Origin: Psychroserpens burtonensis DSM 12212
Lineage (GTDB): Bacteria; Bacteroidota; Bacteroidia; Flavobacteriales; Flavobacteriaceae
Reading direction: 5' to 3'
NCBI RefSeq assembly: GCF_000425305.1
Contig: NZ_AUDE01000010.1
Coordinates: 1-64,000, forward strand
Length of the DNA stretch: 64,000 nt
In this document: in pieces, positions 8,882-17,776 of the stretch
Numbering within the stretch: the stretch's first letter is position 1
How the letters are laid out: the number at the start of each line of letters is the position of its first letter
Made by a program: the position numbers and the translations under genes
Notes under the pieces: generated by a model
Told to the model about the DNA's origin: nothing
Database searches by the model: none
What the model saw: only the letters and a program-made list of their open reading frames with translations

Positions 8882-9385
8882 TTATCTCAATTCGAAATCT
8901 TCAATAGCATAGGCTTGCATGATTACATCTAGATTAGAAAGGTCTAACCCGTCAACATTGTCTGCAGGAACAACGACAACTCTAAAGGCTTGATTTTGAG
9001 TCCATACATTATCCAACGTATTGAAATCTATTGTTCCATCTAAGAAGATTCGCACATCTTGTTGCGTGAAATCATAATTATAGACTAAAATCCCATCATC
9101 AAAATATTCAGTTTGTGTCAATAATCGCCAAATTGGCTCACCATTATCGGTTTCCCATTCGATATAAACCAAAGTCACATCTGAAGGGAACACTTCAAAA
9201 CCATAAGGTTCTGTAAACTGGTAATCTTCATCTTCATTAAAATTAATTACAATTTCAAAGGCTGAGGCTACGAAAATACCACCATCTTGCCCATCAAATC
9301 CATCAAATCCTGGAGGTCCTTGGTTTCCTGTACAAGCAGTTAGTAACAAAGCAAATACTGATGTAAATAATATAATACGTTTCAT
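8882..9385 (-). CDS. putative lipoprotein with short collagen-like GXY stretch
   Basis: The 167-aa product starts with a lipoprotein signal peptide (MKRIILFTSVFALLLTAC, lipid Cys at 18) followed at once by GNQGPPGFDGFDGQDGG, a short collagen-like Gly-X-Y run. The rest is acidic and predicted beta-rich, with no catalytic motif. Similar flavobacterial proteins are often annotated only as hypothetical or collagen-like; a role at the outer membrane or surface is an inference from the signal. It is divergent from dnaK and has its own terminator. Confidence 0.85.
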   Translation of the reverse strand: MKRIILFTSVFALLLTACTGNQGPPGFDGFDGQDGGIFVASAFEIVINFNEDEDYQFTEPYGFEVFPSDVTLVYIEWETDNGEPIWRLLTQTEYFDDGILVYNYDFTQQDVRIFLDGTIDFNTLDNVWTQNQAFRVVVVPADNVDGLDLSNLDVIMQAYAIEDFELR

Positions 9386-9564
9386 ATGTTAATAGTTTAA
9401 GATTATTAATTCAGGCTCACATGGTAGTTCCTTATGAACATTTCTTTTTATAAATATGTTTATAATTTTAGATATGGATGGTTCAAAACGTCAGGTTTTA
9501 CTCTTTTATTATCAAAACTAATACCAAAGTAAGCTATTATTAGAATAATTTAGAAAAACAATTC

Positions 9565-9606
9565 TGACATCATGTCACATTTTTTGTCATGGCATAATCC
9601 TTGACA
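9565..9606 (+). promoter_or_regulatory. candidate heat-shock control region of dnaK
   Basis: The sequence holds a 13-base palindrome TGACATCATGTCA (9565-9577), another TGTCA at 9585-9589 and a TTGACA at 9601-9606, about 70-110 bases before the dnaK ATG. Clustered TGTCA/TGACA elements upstream of a chaperone gene suggest a regulator or sigma binding site; neither a CIRCE element nor a standard TAnnTTTG box is evident. Confidence 0.45.
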
Positions 9607-9677
9607 TATCAAACATGAGAATAAAATCAACATAACGTTTCCGATGAAAAGGAAATATTTAAAACAAATATAATATT

Positions 9678-11594
9678 ATGAGTAAAATTATTGGAATCGA
9701 TTTAGGAACAACAAACTCTTGCGTTTCTGTAATGGAAGGGAATGAACCAGTTGTAATCCCAAACGCTGAAGGTAAAAGAACAACACCTTCAGTCATTGCC
9801 TTTGTAGAAGGTGGTGAAATTAAGGTTGGTGACCCAGCAAAAAGACAAGCAGTAACAAACCCAACTAAAACAGTTTACTCTATTAAACGTTTTATGGGTA
9901 ACAAGTATTCTGAATCTAAAAAAGAAGCAGAACGAGTACCTTACAAAGTTGTAAAAGGAGATAACGATACTCCAAGAGTAGATATTGATGGTCGTTTATA
10001 TACACCACAAGAATTATCGGCAATGATCCTTCAAAAAATGAAGAAAACTGCCGAAGACTATTTAGGAACAACCGTAACTGAAGCAGTTATTACTGTACCA
10101 GCTTATTTCAATGATTCTCAACGTCAAGCGACTAAAGAAGCGGGTGAGATTGCGGGTTTAAAAGTTCGTAGAATTATTAACGAGCCTACAGCAGCAGCAT
10201 TAGCTTATGGTATGGATAAAAAAGGTGTTGACCAAAAAATCGTTGTTTTCGATTTTGGGGGAGGAACACATGATGTCTCTATCTTAGAATTAGGTGATGG
10301 TGTATTTGAAGTTTTGTCTACAGATGGTGATACACATTTAGGTGGTGATGATGTTGATCAAAAAATTATTGATTGGTTAGCAGATGAATTTAACGGAGAA
10401 GAGTCTATCGATTTGCGTAAAGACCCAATGGCTTTACAACGTTTAAAAGAAGCTGCAGAAAAAGCGAAGATTGAATTATCATCTTCTGCACAAACAGAAA
10501 TTAACTTACCTTATGTTACCGCTACTGCATCAGGACCAAAGCACTTGGTACGCACATTAACTCGTTCTAAATTTGAGCAGTTAATTGATGATTTAGTAAA
10601 ACGTACGATTGAGCCATGTGCCTCAGCTTTAAAAGCAGCAGGTTTATCAAAAAGTGATATTGACGAGATTATTTTAGTAGGAGGATCAACTCGTATTCCA
10701 GTAGTACAGGCCGAGGTAGAGAAGTTCTTCGGAAAAGCGCCAAGTAAAGGAGTTAATCCTGATGAGGTCGTATCTCTAGGAGCTGGAATCCAAGGAGGTG
10801 TATTATCAGGTGACGTAAAAGATGTTCTTTTGTTAGATGTTACTCCATTATCTCTTGGTATTGAAACTATGGGTAATGTATTGACTAAATTGATTGAAGC
10901 GAATACTACGATTCCTACTAAGAAATCACAAGTATTCTCAACAGCAGCAGATAATCAACCATCGGTAGAAATCCATGTATTACAAGGAGAGCGTCCAATG
11001 GCAGCAGATAACAATACAATTGGTCGTTTCCATTTAGATGGTATTCCACCATCCCAAAGAGGAACACCTCAAATTGAAGTGACTTTTGATATTGATGCCA
11101 ATGGTATTATCAAGGTATCTGCAACAGATAAAGCAACAAACAAAACTCAAGATATTCGTATCGAAGCATCTTCTGGTTTAACAGAAGAGGAAATTGCTAA
11201 AATGAAGCAGGAAGCAGAACTTAATGCAGATGCAGATGCTAAAGCAGTAGAAAATGCTACGAAACTAAACGAAGCAGATGCTATGATTTTCCAAACAGAA
11301 AATCAGTTAAAAGAATTTGGTGATAAATTATCAGACGATAAGAAAAAACCAATTGAAGAAGCACTTGAAGAGTTGAAGAAAGCTTACGAAATTAAAGACA
11401 TTGTTTTAATAGCACCTGCTTTAGAGAAAATCAACGAAGCTTGGAAAGTTGCAAGTGAAGAAATGTATAAGGCACAAGCAGATACTCAAGGCGCACCAGA
11501 AGGTGGACCAACAGATGATGGAGCTGAAGCAAATGGTCAAACAGCAGACGAAAGCAGTGATGTTGAAGACGTAGATTTTGAGGAGGTAAAATAA
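9678..11594 (+). CDS. dnaK: molecular chaperone DnaK (Hsp70)
   Basis: Full-length DnaK (638 aa). The ATPase domain begins [18 protein letters not shown], followed by [38 protein letters not shown] and [13 protein letters not shown]. The substrate-binding domain (about 385-600) includes [16 protein letters not shown], and the acidic tail ends [11 protein letters not shown]. It folds proteins with DnaJ and GrpE, which are not adjacent. One residue is unusual: HD in FGGGTHDVS where most DnaK proteins have FD. The gene is alone on its strand and ends at a bidirectional terminator shared with blh. Confidence 0.98.
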   Translation: MSKIIGIDLGTTNSCVSVMEGNEPVVIPNAEGKRTTPSVIAFVEGGEIKVGDPAKRQAVTNPTKTVYSIKRFMGNKYSESKKEAERVPYKVVKGDNDTPRVDIDGRLYTPQELSAMILQKMKKTAEDYLGTTVTEAVITVPAYFNDSQRQATKEAGEIAGLKVRRIINEPTAAALAYGMDKKGVDQKIVVFDFGGGTHDVSILELGDGVFEVLSTDGDTHLGGDDVDQKIIDWLADEFNGEESIDLRKDPMALQRLKEAAEKAKIELSSSAQTEINLPYVTATASGPKHLVRTLTRSKFEQLIDDLVKRTIEPCASALKAAGLSKSDIDEIILVGGSTRIPVVQAEVEKFFGKAPSKGVNPDEVVSLGAGIQGGVLSGDVKDVLLLDVTPLSLGIETMGNVLTKLIEANTTIPTKKSQVFSTAADNQPSVEIHVLQGERPMAADNNTIGRFHLDGIPPSQRGTPQIEVTFDIDANGIIKVSATDKATNKTQDIRIEASSGLTEEEIAKMKQEAELNADADAKAVENATKLNEADAMIFQTENQLKEFGDKLSDDKKKPIEEALEELKKAYEIKDIVLIAPALEKINEAWKVASEEMYKAQADTQGAPEGGPTDDGAEANGQTADESSDVEDVDFEEVK

Positions 11595-11690
11595 GTAGAC
11601 AATCAGAATTTGTTTTTGCATATTTAGAGTGAATTACTAATCCCAAATTTATTATGGGATCTCACAAACATATAATTACTTAACATTTGG

Positions 11691-11726
11691 AAAAAAACGC
11701 AATCATTAATTTGGTTGCGTTTTTTT
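11691..11726. terminator. bidirectional terminator between dnaK and blh
   Basis: A 12-bp stem AAAAAAACGCAA (11691-11702) / TTGCGTTTTTTT (11715-11726) around a 12-base loop has a T run in both directions. The right part overlaps the last codons and stop of the convergent blh gene. Confidence 0.85.
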
Positions 11727-12605
11727 ATTGGCAAACATCTTATTTATTACCAAAGCATGAGGAAATGTTATCGCAGCAAGAAATGAGAAAAATATGGCGT
11801 AAAATAGTTTCTCATCTTTAAAAATAAAATATACAATACTTATTCCTATTAGTGATATTATCCAATACGGGAAGGCCTTTTTTAAATAACTAAACATATT
11901 TCCCTTATTGAAATCTCCATAGATATAATTGATTTGCTCATAAAGAGAAGGGATACTATGCCAAAAAATAAAATAAATTGTAAAACCCCAAATTAAAGTA
12001 GATACCTTAAAGATTATTGTGAAAATTAGGAGATGAAACAATTCAGTTAATAATACTATTTTGAATTGTGATGATTTGTAATAAAGGAGTATAGAGGTTA
12101 ATGCAAAAGCAATGAGATTACTGATAAAAGAATATAAAACTACGTTATATGTAACCGTGTAACTAGTAATAGATGTTATGATTTCTATCACCTCTGAGAT
12201 ATTTAAAATAAATAATATTTGGAGCACTAATAAACCGTAAATAAAATAAAAACAGTTTCTTAATTTATTTGAAACATCGAGCCTTTTGTGTTCCCAGTGT
12301 TGTTCTCCAAAATGGAAGGCACTAAAAAGTATAAATAAGACTACAGCAAATAAAGGAATTAGATAAAATACGATAACAGCTGCAAAAACGGTCAATAAAT
12401 AGATGCCTAATACTTTCAAAAATGAATATTTCGCTTTAGAATTTGAAATAGAATCAATAAGTAATATGTCATTTGACCCATGCAAAATACCGAATGAAAA
12501 TATTAAAATAAACCCCATAAAAATCTCAAGCTCCCCTGAGAATATGGAAGTTACCCATAATCCAACGAAACTTAATAATATTGATAGATTGTGAATTTTA
12601 CCCAT
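11706..12605 (-). CDS. blh: beta-carotene 15,15'-dioxygenase, Brp/Blh family
   Basis: This integral membrane enzyme cleaves beta-carotene into two retinals, the chromophore of proteorhodopsin. The protein has about seven or eight membrane helices and the conserved histidines of the family: LHGSND (His about 42), FHFGEQHW (about 98 and 103), IFWHSIPS (near 220) and FPHALV (near the C-terminus), thought to hold iron. The ATG at 12605 is chosen over a TTG at 12617. It is divergent from the proteorhodopsin gene with a 112-base shared regulatory gap, which supports a joint function. Carotenoid synthesis genes are not in the window. Confidence 0.95.
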   Translation of the reverse strand: MGKIHNLSILLSFVGLWVTSIFSGELEIFMGFILIFSFGILHGSNDILLIDSISNSKAKYSFLKVLGIYLLTVFAAVIVFYLIPLFAVVLFILFSAFHFGEQHWEHKRLDVSNKLRNCFYFIYGLLVLQILFILNISEVIEIITSITSYTVTYNVVLYSFISNLIAFALTSILLYYKSSQFKIVLLTELFHLLIFTIIFKVSTLIWGFTIYFIFWHSIPSLYEQINYIYGDFNKGNMFSYLKKAFPYWIISLIGISIVYFIFKDEKLFYAIFFSFLAAITFPHALVINKMFANKKTQPN

Positions 12606-12677
12606 ACTTCCATGCAATGTTAGTAATTAATTGACAAATATTTTGTTAAAAAAGCATAATACTTGTTTAATGTTTTG

Positions 12678-12685
12678 TAAATTTG
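12678..12685 (+). promoter_or_regulatory. -7 promoter box for proteorhodopsin
   Basis: TAAATTTG matches the Bacteroidota consensus TAnnTTTG and lies 32 bases before the proteorhodopsin ATG. No clear -33 TTTG at the usual spacing. Confidence 0.5.
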
Positions 12686-12717
12686 CTTAAACAATAAAAT
12701 AATCTAAACTAACTTTT

Positions 12718-13449
12718 ATGAAAACAATGTTATTATTAATCGATGTTACTACAAAAATGGACCCTACAGATTACATAGGTTTTACATTTTTTGTTGGCTG
12801 TATGGCTATGATGGCTGCTTCAGCTTTTTTCTTTTTATCACTTAGTCAATTTGATAGGAAATGGAGAACTTCAGTTCTAGTTTCAGGACTAATTACATTT
12901 ATTGCAGCAGTTCATTATTTCTACATGAGAGATTATTGGGCAGTTAACATGGAGTCGCCTACATTTTTTAGATATGTAGATTGGATTTTAACAGTGCCAT
13001 TAATGTGTGTAGAATTTTATTTAATTCTTAAAGTTGCAGGGGCTAAACCATCTTTAATGTGGAAACTAATTGGATTATCTGTAATAATGTTAGTTACAGG
13101 TTACTTTGGTGAAGCAGTCTATCCTGGACAAGCAGCCGTTTGGGGAGGTATCTCTGGATTAGCTTACTTCGTGATTGTTTATGAAATATGGCTTGGTAGT
13201 GCAAAAAAATTAGCAGTTGCTGCTGGAGGAGAAATTTTAAAAGCTCACAAAATATTATGCTGGTTCGTATTAGTTGGATGGGCAATTTACCCTCTAGGTT
13301 ATATGTTAGGTACTGATGGATGGTACACTAGTATTTTAGGAACTGGTGGTGTAGATGTTGCTTACAACATTGCAGATGCAATTAACAAAATTGGATTTGG
13401 ATTAGTTATTTATACGTTGGCAGTTAAAAGCCAAGATGTTAAGGCTTAA
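12718..13449 (+). CDS. proteorhodopsin, light-driven proton pump, green-tuned
   Basis: This is a seven-helix type I rhodopsin (243 aa). Helix C reads RYVDWILTVPLMCVEF and carries the proton-pump triad D88, T92, E99 (DTE motif: acceptor, Thr, donor). The spectral tuning position is Met96, the usual flavobacterial residue linked with green absorption. His66 (AVHYFYM) pairs with the acceptor. Retinal binds Lys224 in IADAINKIGFG of helix G. The pattern is that of an outward H+ pump and not of the NDQ sodium or NTQ chloride pumps. It is transcribed alone, with its own terminator, opposite blh. Confidence 0.97.
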   Translation: MKTMLLLIDVTTKMDPTDYIGFTFFVGCMAMMAASAFFFLSLSQFDRKWRTSVLVSGLITFIAAVHYFYMRDYWAVNMESPTFFRYVDWILTVPLMCVEFYLILKVAGAKPSLMWKLIGLSVIMLVTGYFGEAVYPGQAAVWGGISGLAYFVIVYEIWLGSAKKLAVAAGGEILKAHKILCWFVLVGWAIYPLGYMLGTDGWYTSILGTGGVDVAYNIADAINKIGFGLVIYTLAVKSQDVKA

Positions 13450-13469
13450 TTAGCACTAATGATTTTATT

Positions 13470-13498
13470 AAAAGCGTGATCTTACAGGTCACGCTTTT
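13470..13498 (+). terminator. terminator of proteorhodopsin gene
   Basis: Stem AAAAGCGTGA (13470-13479) / TCACGCTTTT (13489-13498) with a 9-base loop, followed by more T residues, about 20 bases after the stop codon. Confidence 0.85.
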
Positions 13499-13596
13499 TT
13501 TGTTTATCATTTGCCAATCTATTTTATAGTGTTTCAAATAGAACATTCTTCAGAAAAAGAAAGTATTTTGCAACCTTATAACTAATAAAAGATATA

Positions 13597-14826
13597 ATGC
13601 TCTTTTCCCCATCCATAGATAATCCTTATCAACCTAAACGCTTGGCCATAAAACTAACAGCAAAAGGTGAGAATTATGTACAGCAAGGTCATCCTTGGGT
13701 GTTTTCAGAGAGTATTGTAAAGATTAATTCAGATGCCAAATCAGGTGATTTAGCTATTATCTTCGGAAAGCGTAAAAACGGAATGATTGGTATAGGATTA
13801 TACGATGCAGATTCGCCAATTAGAATTAAAGTAATCTATAGTGACGGAAAGCCGATACAAATAGATGATGCTTTCTTTCTTCGGAAAATTGAAAAGGCAT
13901 ACCAAAAACGCCTCCCATTACTAAAGACAGAGACGACGAGTTACCGATTAATTTTTGGTGAAAACGACGAATTTCCATCACTAATAGCGGATGTTTATGA
14001 CGCGGTTCTAGTCGTAAAATTGTATTCTGAAATCTGGTTGCCTTATCTTAAAACTGTTTTAGAAAGTTTGATAATTACATCAGGTTGCGAAACGGTGGTG
14101 ATACGTTTGAGTCGTAGTTTGCAGCAATCAAGTTCTCATAACTTGAAAGATGGAGAAGTCGTTTATGGAATACTTCACAATGAAGTCGTACAGTTTATAG
14201 AACACGGTGTCAACTTTTCAGCAAATGTGATTAAAGGTCATAAAACGGGTTACTTCTTAGATCACAGAGATAATAGAAAGCAGGTTGGACTCTTAAGTAA
14301 GAACAAAACCGTTTTAGATGTATTTTCTTATGCTGGTGGCTTTTCAGTTCATGCCTTGGCTAATGGAGCAAAAGAAGTGACGAGTTTAGATATTAGTTCC
14401 CAAGCATTAGAGATCGCAGTTCGAAATGGTGAATTAAATGATTATAATGGGACCCATTTTACTTTGGCTGGTGATGCATTTAAAATATTGGAGCAGCTCA
14501 TTTTAGAAAAAAATAAATTTGACGTGGTTGTTATTGATCCGCCAAGTTTTGCCAAACAACAAACTGAAATTCAACTCGCTAAAAAGAAATATGCACAGTT
14601 GGCTAGGTTAGGAGAGAAATTAACGGCTAGAGATGGCTTATTAGTTTTAGCGTCCTGTTCATCTAGAGTGACGTCTACAGCATTTTATGATATTAATGAG
14701 CAAGCTTTAATAGTTGCCAAACGTTCATTTTCCGTAGAACAAAAAACACAACACGATATAGATCATCCCATTGGTTTCCCAGAAGGTGCTTACTTAAAAT
14801 GTGGCTATTACAGGTTTCAAGACTAA
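13597..14826 (+). CDS. class I SAM-dependent rRNA methyltransferase, RlmI-like (PUA + methyltransferase)
   Basis: The 409-aa protein begins with a PUA-like RNA-binding domain (HPWVFSESIVKI ... GDLAIIF) followed by a Rossmann methyltransferase domain. SAM-binding motif I is VLDVFSYAGGFSVHAL, the acidic strand-2 end is TSLDIS, and the catalytic-type motif is VVIDPPSFAK, with the later LVLASCSSRV. This layout is that of RlmI (23S rRNA m5C methylation), though the base and site are not proven. GHKTGYFLDHRDNR is a further family signature. The gene stands alone. It carries two CTTCGGAA octamers (13761-13768 and 13879-13886). Confidence 0.92.
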   Translation: MLFSPSIDNPYQPKRLAIKLTAKGENYVQQGHPWVFSESIVKINSDAKSGDLAIIFGKRKNGMIGIGLYDADSPIRIKVIYSDGKPIQIDDAFFLRKIEKAYQKRLPLLKTETTSYRLIFGENDEFPSLIADVYDAVLVVKLYSEIWLPYLKTVLESLIITSGCETVVIRLSRSLQQSSSHNLKDGEVVYGILHNEVVQFIEHGVNFSANVIKGHKTGYFLDHRDNRKQVGLLSKNKTVLDVFSYAGGFSVHALANGAKEVTSLDISSQALEIAVRNGELNDYNGTHFTLAGDAFKILEQLILEKNKFDVVVIDPPSFAKQQTEIQLAKKKYAQLARLGEKLTARDGLLVLASCSSRVTSTAFYDINEQALIVAKRSFSVEQKTQHDIDHPIGFPEGAYLKCGYYRFQD

Positions 14827-14936
14827 CAGTCTGTTATGCATGCATAATAATTTATTATATTTACACCTTGATTTTAATAATAGCAGAACTACAGCTAATT
14901 TGATGTAGTTGAAATGCGACTAATTAAACTTATAAT

Positions 14937-15884
14937 ATGACTACAAGACTCACACAAATGCTCAATATTAAATACCCAATTATTCAAGCACCAATGTTTT
15001 TGGTATCTAATGTTGCTATGGTGACAGAAGCAATGAAAGGAGGAATAGCAGGTTGTATTCCTGCACTTAACTACAGGACACTTGATGAATTAAGAGCTGC
15101 AATACGTGAATTGAAAGCAAATAAGGTTGAAGGTGGGTCTTTTGGGTTTAATCTCATTGTTAATAAATCAAATATTAAATATCAAGGACAGTTAGAAGTA
15201 ATCTGTGAAGAGGGTTGTGATTTTTTAATTACGTCTCTAGGTAGTCCAGAAGAAACTATAAATCAAGCACATGCAGTAGGTATTAAGGTGTTTTGTGATG
15301 TTACAGATTTACATTTTGCTAGAAAGGTAGAACAATTGGGAGCTGATGCTGCAATAGCTGTAAATAATGAAGCTGGTGGTCACAGAGGAAATCTTACACC
15401 AGAGGAATTAACAAGTTTATTGAGTAAAGAGTTAACTATTCCTGTGATTTCAGCAGGAGGTGTTGGTTGTAAAGCAGATATTGATAGAATGTTGAGTTAT
15501 GGCGCAGAAGGTGTTAGTGTTGGTAGTCCGTTTATAGCTTCTATAGAAGCAGGCGTGACTGACGAATACAAACAGGCTTGCGTTGATTATGGCGCAGAAG
15601 ATATTATTATGACAGAGCGTATTTCTGGTACGCCTTGCACCGTTATAAATACTCCCTATGTTCAAAAAATAGGAACAAAAGCAACGTGGCTCGAAACCAT
15701 GCTTAATAAAAATAAGAAGCTTAAAAAGTGGGTGAAGATGGTGCGATTTTCAATAGGTATGAAAGCGACTGAGAATGCTGCCAAAAAAGCAACTTACAAA
15801 ACAGTTTGGGTTGCAGGACCAAGTATAGCTCATACTAAAGAAATTCTTCCCGTTAAAGATATAATAGATAATCTGATTAGCTAA
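14937..15884 (+). CDS. nitronate monooxygenase family protein (FMN-dependent)
   Basis: A 2-nitropropane dioxygenase/NMO-type TIM barrel of 315 aa. FMN-binding and catalytic segments include YPIIQAPMFLVSN at the start, NNEAGGHRGNL with the likely catalytic His, IPVISAGGVG and GAEGVSVGSPFIAS (phosphate binding). The family oxidises alkyl nitronates such as propionate-3-nitronate; related barrels act as enoyl reductases, so the substrate is not certain. It is monocistronic. Confidence 0.9.
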   Translation: MTTRLTQMLNIKYPIIQAPMFLVSNVAMVTEAMKGGIAGCIPALNYRTLDELRAAIRELKANKVEGGSFGFNLIVNKSNIKYQGQLEVICEEGCDFLITSLGSPEETINQAHAVGIKVFCDVTDLHFARKVEQLGADAAIAVNNEAGGHRGNLTPEELTSLLSKELTIPVISAGGVGCKADIDRMLSYGAEGVSVGSPFIASIEAGVTDEYKQACVDYGAEDIIMTERISGTPCTVINTPYVQKIGTKATWLETMLNKNKKLKKWVKMVRFSIGMKATENAAKKATYKTVWVAGPSIAHTKEILPVKDIIDNLIS

Positions 15885-16202
15885 TATAAAACGCTACAGA
15901 AACAGTCTCAAGAGTTCTATTTGCTTTCTTTGTAATTATGGACAAAAGATCATTTACATGTTTACTTATCAAGCTAAAGTAGGGACATTAGAATCTAGAT
16001 ATTTTACAGATTTTGAGTATTCTTCTTCTATTTTTATTATAGAAAATTAATTTTCAAATTGGGCTAGAATACTATGTGCTGTTTTTTGTGTTAAATCATT
16101 ACTCTTCGGTTTTTTTTTATAAATACTTGTTTATGAGTTTGTTTGTAACAAATGCCTAAGTTTTTCGACTTATAAATAAACACGTATTTATAAAAAAAAG
16201 CT
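15885..16202. other. 318-base gap holding a long inverted repeat
   Basis: No credible gene; a 30-codon frame starting at ATG 15959 is too short and lacks support. The right half holds a 24-bp inverted repeat (16111-16134 with 16176-16199), entered separately. Confidence 0.5.
16111..16199. repeat. 24-bp inverted repeat just before the YtxH gene
   Basis: Arm 1 (16111-16134) is eight T followed by ATAAATACTTGTTTAT; arm 2 (16176-16199) is ATAAACACGTATTTAT followed by eight A. The arms pair at 23 of 24 positions across a 41-base spacer. Arm 2 ends three bases before the start codon at 16203, so a folded transcript would bury the ribosome-binding region. It could also be a small non-autonomous mobile remnant; no target duplication was found. 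Confidence 0.7.
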
Positions 16203-16523
16203 ATGATATATAAAGGAGCAATAGTATTAGGAGTGTTAATAGGAACAGCAGCAGGAGTTTTATTAGCGCCAGAAAAAGGCAGTATAACAAGAGACAAGCT
16301 GAAGAAAGAAGGTAAAGACATAAAAAATCAATTATCTAGTGATTTTATAGAGGTTAAAGACGACTTATCTAAAGCAGCAACCTCAGGAAAGGAAACTTTA
16401 AAAAAAGAATTTAAAAACATGGCCTCTAAAACAAGTCATAAAACAGAACAAGCAATTACGTTTATAGAAAAGCAATTAGCTATTTTAAAAGAAAAAAACA
16501 AAACACTACAGAAGACCGTTTAA
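16203..16523 (+). CDS. YtxH domain-containing protein
   Basis: A 106-aa protein with a short glycine-rich membrane helix at the start (IYKGAIVLGVLIGTAAGVLLAPEKG), the hallmark of the YtxH family, including the conserved LLAPxxG turn. The rest is charged and helical, rich in Lys and Glu, with amphipathic repeats. Family members are linked to general stress, but the molecular role is unknown. Translation may be limited by the inverted repeat directly upstream. The gene is followed by a broken acetyltransferase gene on the other strand. Confidence 0.88.
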   Translation: MIYKGAIVLGVLIGTAAGVLLAPEKGSITRDKLKKEGKDIKNQLSSDFIEVKDDLSKAATSGKETLKKEFKNMASKTSHKTEQAITFIEKQLAILKEKNKTLQKTV

Positions 16524-16554
16524 AGTGTTCTAAAAACCCGAGTTTTAATAGTTG

Positions 16555-17091
16555 GTCTTCTTCTTTTAAGATACCATAACATCATTTACTGCGTCTAAAG
16601 CCGTCTTTCATAATAGTGTCTTTTCGCAGTATGCCTTCAAGAATGGCACCCAATTTGTCAACAGCGTTTCTCGATTTTTGGTAGCGTTCGTCAATTCTGA
16701 ATTCTACCTTATCAAAAACTAAAGTTTCAAAAGCATATTGGAGCATTAAAAACTTCATGTTTTTGTTTAATCCAGTGCCTTGAAATTCGTGACCAATCCA
16801 TGTCCAACGAATATGTAGTACTTTATTTTTCTAATGGATTAAGCCAAAACGCGTGCTTCCTGAATATTGCTGTTTTACTTTATCATAAATAATAAAAGGA
16901 ATTGCAGTTTGATTTAAATAGCCATCAACAGCTACTTTAAAGTAGTCTTTCAATTTTTCCGAAGAAGAAATAGTGCTAGGTGAGTAGTAGGTCAAATCTT
17001 TCTCTTGTGCAATAGCTATGAGCTTAACATAATTATTTAATGTAAGTAGTGTTAGTTTTACATGCTTGGTTTCTAAAATAGGTACTCGCAT
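16555..17091 (-). pseudogene. GNAT-family N-acetyltransferase, broken by two in-frame stops
   Basis: Translation from ATG 17091 gives 86 residues of a GNAT protein (VPILETKHVKLTLLTLNNYVK ... YSGSTRFGLIH) and stops at TAG 16831-16833. In the same frame the family sequence goes on (WTWIGHEFQGTGLNKNMK, VEFRIDERYQKSRNAVDKLGA, then ILRKDTIMKDGFRRS) until a TGA at 16582-16584, followed by CYGILKEE, where relatives have their C-terminus. No frameshift is needed. The first stop sits where relatives carry a Trp, fitting TGG to TAG. The 3' boundary is approximate. A truncated 86-aa product would lack the acetyl-CoA site. Confidence 0.85.
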
Positions 17092-17092
17092 T

Positions 17093-17728
17093 TTACACCA
17101 GCTGATTTATTATTTCTGTATTGACTTCATGTACGCCCTCAAAGGGAATAATTTCCAATTTGTTACCAAACAACATTTCTGCCTTTTGTTGTTCCTGTGT
17201 CATCCGTTCTTCCTGGAGATATTCATCATTGATACCATAAATAAGTTTGGTTTTTCCTTTAAAGAACCTAAAATCTTCTTTTTTTAATTCCTTCGGGATT
17301 CCACCAGAAAGCAACACTAATTGCGAGCATTGTAATTGTCGTTTCGCAATATATCTCATAGCCACACTGACGCCTTGCGAATAGCCTAAAATGATAAGGT
17401 TCTTATCTTGTGTAATCTGTTCATGTTTAAAAATTGAATCAAAATAAGCGATTATATTATTGGTTTCCATTTTAGTGTTTTCACGAGTTAACCAACTTGC
17501 GCCAACATGTTTAAATTTTGGAGTTATATAATATTTACTTTGAGCTTGAGGTGCAATAATATAATTTTCTATAGGGTTTAGATCTTTAAAATATTTAAGA
17601 AAATACTTACTTAAATATCCCATACCATGGCAAACAAACCAAACATTTTTTGTTAATGATGTCAGTTCATTTAAGGTAGAGTAACTATTACTAATGTGAT
17701 AAGAAATTTCCTTTTCTGTTGAATTCAT
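17093..17728 (-). CDS. alpha/beta hydrolase, carboxylesterase/phospholipase-like
   Basis: A compact 211-aa serine hydrolase. NVWFVCHGMGYLS gives the oxyanion region, ILGYSQGVSVAMRY holds the nucleophile Ser in GYSQG, YGINDEYL supplies the likely Asp, and FEGVHEVN the His. This layout matches the dienelactone hydrolase/carboxylesterase 2 group; the substrate is unknown. Its stop lies one base before the start of the broken GNAT gene on the same strand, so the two once formed an operon. It is divergent from the hotdog thioesterase gene. Confidence 0.88.
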   Translation of the reverse strand: MNSTEKEISYHISNSYSTLNELTSLTKNVWFVCHGMGYLSKYFLKYFKDLNPIENYIIAPQAQSKYYITPKFKHVGASWLTRENTKMETNNIIAYFDSIFKHEQITQDKNLIILGYSQGVSVAMRYIAKRQLQCSQLVLLSGGIPKELKKEDFRFFKGKTKLIYGINDEYLQEERMTQEQQKAEMLFGNKLEIIPFEGVHEVNTEIINQLV

Positions 17729-17731
17729 TTG

Positions 17732-17739
17732 TATCTTTG
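17732..17739 (+). promoter_or_regulatory. -7 promoter box for the thioesterase-menF pair
   Basis: TATCTTTG matches TAnnTTTG and lies 37 bases before the ATG at 17777, in the divergent gap next to the esterase start. Confidence 0.6.
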
Positions 17740-17776
17740 TATTTCTTATAATTCACGCTAAAAATACAGTAATTCT

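Noticed and set aside
15959-16051. 30-codon frame in the gap before the YtxH gene
   Set aside because: Too short, no signal peptide or motif, no promoter at a suitable distance.
16091-16321. 76-codon minus-strand frame
   Set aside because: It overlaps the YtxH gene and the inverted repeat and has no family-like features.
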